From NCBI GenBank assembly GCA_023853785.1, contig JAJIRX010000496.1, forward strand, positions 310,001 to 374,000: a stretch of 64,000 bases of DNA, given 5' to 3'. The stretch comes from Psilocybe azurescens (Eukaryota > Basidiomycota > Agaricomycetes > Agaricales > Agrocybaceae). Positions 61,744-64,000 of the stretch are shown here, one piece after another. The position numbers and the translations under genes were made by a program. Numbering within the stretch: position 1 is the first letter of the stretch; each line of letters opens with the position of its first letter. The notes below the pieces were generated by a model, which worked only from the letters and a program-made list of their open reading frames with translations, was not told the origin of the DNA and did not search any database.

Positions 61744-63237
61744 ATGTCTTTCAACCACGAGAACGGAATCGACTCTAAGGCTCGCTCTCACTCGCCTTTG
61801 GAGGGCAATGTTGTCGACCATCATGCTGCAAACGGTGAGGTGGTCTGGATGTGCGAAAGGTGTAACAAATCTAATGATTTCTTCTTTCGTGAAAGTCACA
61901 GATGAAGTACCGGTAGTAGGACCAAGGAGGACTGCAGCTGCTGTTGATCATAGTACTTTGATCCATGTACAACCCTTGAAGCGCAGTGAGATGCAGGTAT
62001 GCATGCAGAGTCGGTTATTGTGCATTGAGAGTTTCTCATGAACTTCTGGGAACTTTATTTATAGCCCTCATATGCTCAGGATCTCGGTACAGGCGAAGTC
62101 ACACATGGAGTGTACGGTTCACTCTTGCAAGGTTTGGGCTCAGTCGTTGGTTTTTGGGAGCATTCCCCTGTTGCCCATTCCCAAATCCATTCCGAAATGT
62201 TCAACAAGGTATTCGCTCCCATATATAACGGTTGATAGGCCATATACTGACATCACGCGAAGGCTCTGTCGGACTGGTCTCACGCTTTGGACAATTCTAC
62301 AAGTCGGTGGACCCCGGATTGGTCCAAGTTAACGTCTGCACGGAGTCGCTCCGCGTTGTCGACGTCAAGATCCAGATTAGTCCCATCGGAAGGCAGATGG
62401 TGATGTAAATAGCCTCAGTTCCCTCGTCTCTTTCGTCAGAAGCACTAATAGCACTGTTGAATATAGCACTCGTGACAACGTCAACGTCGAAATGTATGTT
62501 TAGACTCACCCAATATCTATTTTACGAATCCAAACACTCACGCGTCTTTCTCAGCGACTCTGTCATCTACTTCCAAATATGCAACCCCTACCGCGCCGCA
62601 TTCGGGATCACCGACCTACGCCAGGCCCTCATCGAGCGTGCGCAGACAACGCTGCGCCACGTCGTTGGCGCGCGCGCTGTGCAGAGCGTCGTCACTGAGC
62701 GCGAGGCCATTGCGTTCGAGATCGCTGAGATTGTCGGCGACATCGCGGACAAATGGGGTGTTGCCATTGAGGGCATTCTGATCAAGGATATCATCTTCAG
62801 CGCGGAGGTCTCCGCGTCACTGTCGTCTGCTGCACAGCAGAAGAGGATCGGAGAGTCGAAGGTTATCGCTGCTCGTGCTGAAGTCGACGCCGCGAGGTTG
62901 ATGAGGCAGGCTGCTGATATCTTGGCTTCTCCAGCGGCCATGCAGATCAGACAATTGGAAGCTCGTAAGTTCATTTCTCTTCAAAATTCTTTTGATCAAG
63001 GCCTTGGAACTCATGGTGTTTTTTCTTTAAATTTATTTAGTGCAACAAATGGCTAAATCGGCGAATAGCAAAGTCGTCTTTGTGCCGATGCAACTTCAGA
63101 GCGATGTTAACAGCCAGCTTGCCTCTGGCTCGGGGCTGAACCAGATTGTGCAGAATGAATCTGGTAACGGCGGCGATTCAGGTTCGTTGGGCTTGGCTGG
63201 TCGCGTCGCTGTGCTGAACAGCGCTGCAGAGATGTAA
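61744..63237 (+). CDS. Stomatin-like SPFH/band 7 domain protein
   Basis: Membrane scaffold of the stomatin family that oligomerises on the inner face of a membrane. Exons: from ATG at 61744 (MSFNHENGIDSKARSHSPLE) to about 61842, from about 61902, from about 62066, 62265-62405, 62467-62492, 62554-62965 and from 63042. Motifs: GAFPCCPFPNPFRNVQQG (hydrophobic Cys-containing membrane loop), GLVSRFGQFYKSVDPGLVQV, VDVKIQISPI, TRDNVNVEIDSVIYFQICNP, LRHVVGARAVQSVVTEREAI, then a helical coiled part with SAAQQKRIGESKVIAARAE and a tail SANSKVVFVPMQLQSD. The T-run at 62151-62155 is one base short, breaking the frame before GAFPCC. Family length about 350-400 aa. Confidence 0.88.
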
Positions 63238-64000
63238 AGAAGAATATCAATTCAAGAACCCTTTCGACGCCTTCGATCCCCTTTGACCCCGTTCATTCGA
63301 CCATCCATCGGTCATTCAGCCTTCCTACACTTTGTCTCTACCTGTGTTGCCATCTGCTTCTTTCCACACGACGCTCGTCTCCTGTCTGCCCACCCATGCC
63401 AATGTCCTTGTCTTCTCCCCAGGACAACGTCTCTTATGATTCCCATTAGTCGTCCCATACCCCCTTGTATATCTACTCCCACTTACTTTAATGCTGTCTT
63501 CCCTTTGACCTTTCTGCGTCATACATTTTTTTTGTACGATAGCGAGTTTTCTTCTCTTTACGACAGCTCGGTCGCCGTCCCAAGGTGCTTCCAGGCTGCA
63601 CAGCAGTTATCTGGCCAGTCTATCTTTGTCTTTGATGGGTAGGATAAATTGACTGTATTGTGATATCATGTCATGCAATTAGTTACTTACGTTGCTCAAT
63701 GAATGACCCAATAACTATATCATTAACGGCAGATGAAGGTGTGATAACTTAGAAAGGTCGAATTGCAATTTATGCTTTATGAGAAGTACATTGGGTAACT
63801 ACATTCTGATCACTAAATCCACCCGCCCAAAAATATAAAGCCCAAAATACATAAGAAATATGCCGTCGTCATGAATTTCGTTATTCGAGTACACAGTAGC
63901 ACACGCACGCCTAGAAACAATTTAGGCAAACGTAGAAGGAGCGGCCTGGAGGATGAGAAGGCTCGCGTTCACATTGGTAGCAACCAAAGCGGCGCCGACG
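63238..64000. other. 3' region of the stomatin-like gene; window end
   Basis: CT-rich stretch after the stop (63240-63640), then AT-rich. No gene recognised. Confidence 0.4.

Overview
The window looks like a piece of a basidiomycete (probably Agaricomycete, mushroom-type) nuclear genome. The evidence is eukaryotic genes cut by many short (about 45-70 nt) GT-AG introns, a fungal chromodomain Ty3/gypsy retrotransposon, a PIF/Harbinger element, and gene families typical of this group (a long aromatic-amino-acid-type decarboxylase, a Hos2-type histone deacetylase, Mcd4/PIG-N, an alpha-arrestin). The species cannot be named from the sequence.

Layout. Left flank (1-11449): a long PLP-dependent decarboxylase (+), a class I histone deacetylase (-), an AlkB-like dioxygenase (-) and a hot-dog thioesterase (+). 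Centre: a direct tandem segmental duplication. Copy A1 (11450-25204) carries a second thioesterase, an unknown membrane protein (-), a GPI ethanolamine phosphate transferase 1 (Mcd4/PIG-N), an arrestin-like gene and an unknown Lys/Ser-rich gene. Copy A2 (27599-57960) carries the same genes in the same order, but is swollen to 30 kb by mobile DNA: a solo-LTR-like insertion, a complete 3.26-kb PIF/Harbinger transposon with TTA target duplication, and a 12.6-kb block of degraded genes and repeats that itself holds a 6.86-kb chromovirus with 444-bp LTRs that look identical and a CTTCC target duplication. A 2.39-kb element with long, diverged terminal inverted repeats fills exactly the junction between A1 and A2. 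Right flank (57961-64000): an EVE-domain protein (THYN1-like) and a stomatin-like SPFH protein.

The most striking points are: (1) the TIR element lying base-for-base between the two duplicate copies, which suggests transposition-linked duplication; (2) an 11-nt perfect complement between the retrotransposon primer-binding site and a site in its LTR about 33 nt after a TATA box, the arrangement known from self-priming Tf1/sushi elements; (3) a 5-nt micro-exon in the decarboxylase; (4) single-base frameshifts in nearly every gene, mostly in homopolymer runs and often complementary between the two duplicate copies. Point 4 suggests sequence or assembly errors rather than wholesale gene decay, so CDS calls below bridge these points and say so.

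The genes do not form one pathway. Mcd4 acts in GPI-anchor synthesis in the ER, the arrestin probably in membrane-protein trafficking, Hos2 in chromatin, and the decarboxylase in amine formation. Their grouping looks like ordinary fungal synteny plus a recent local duplication.
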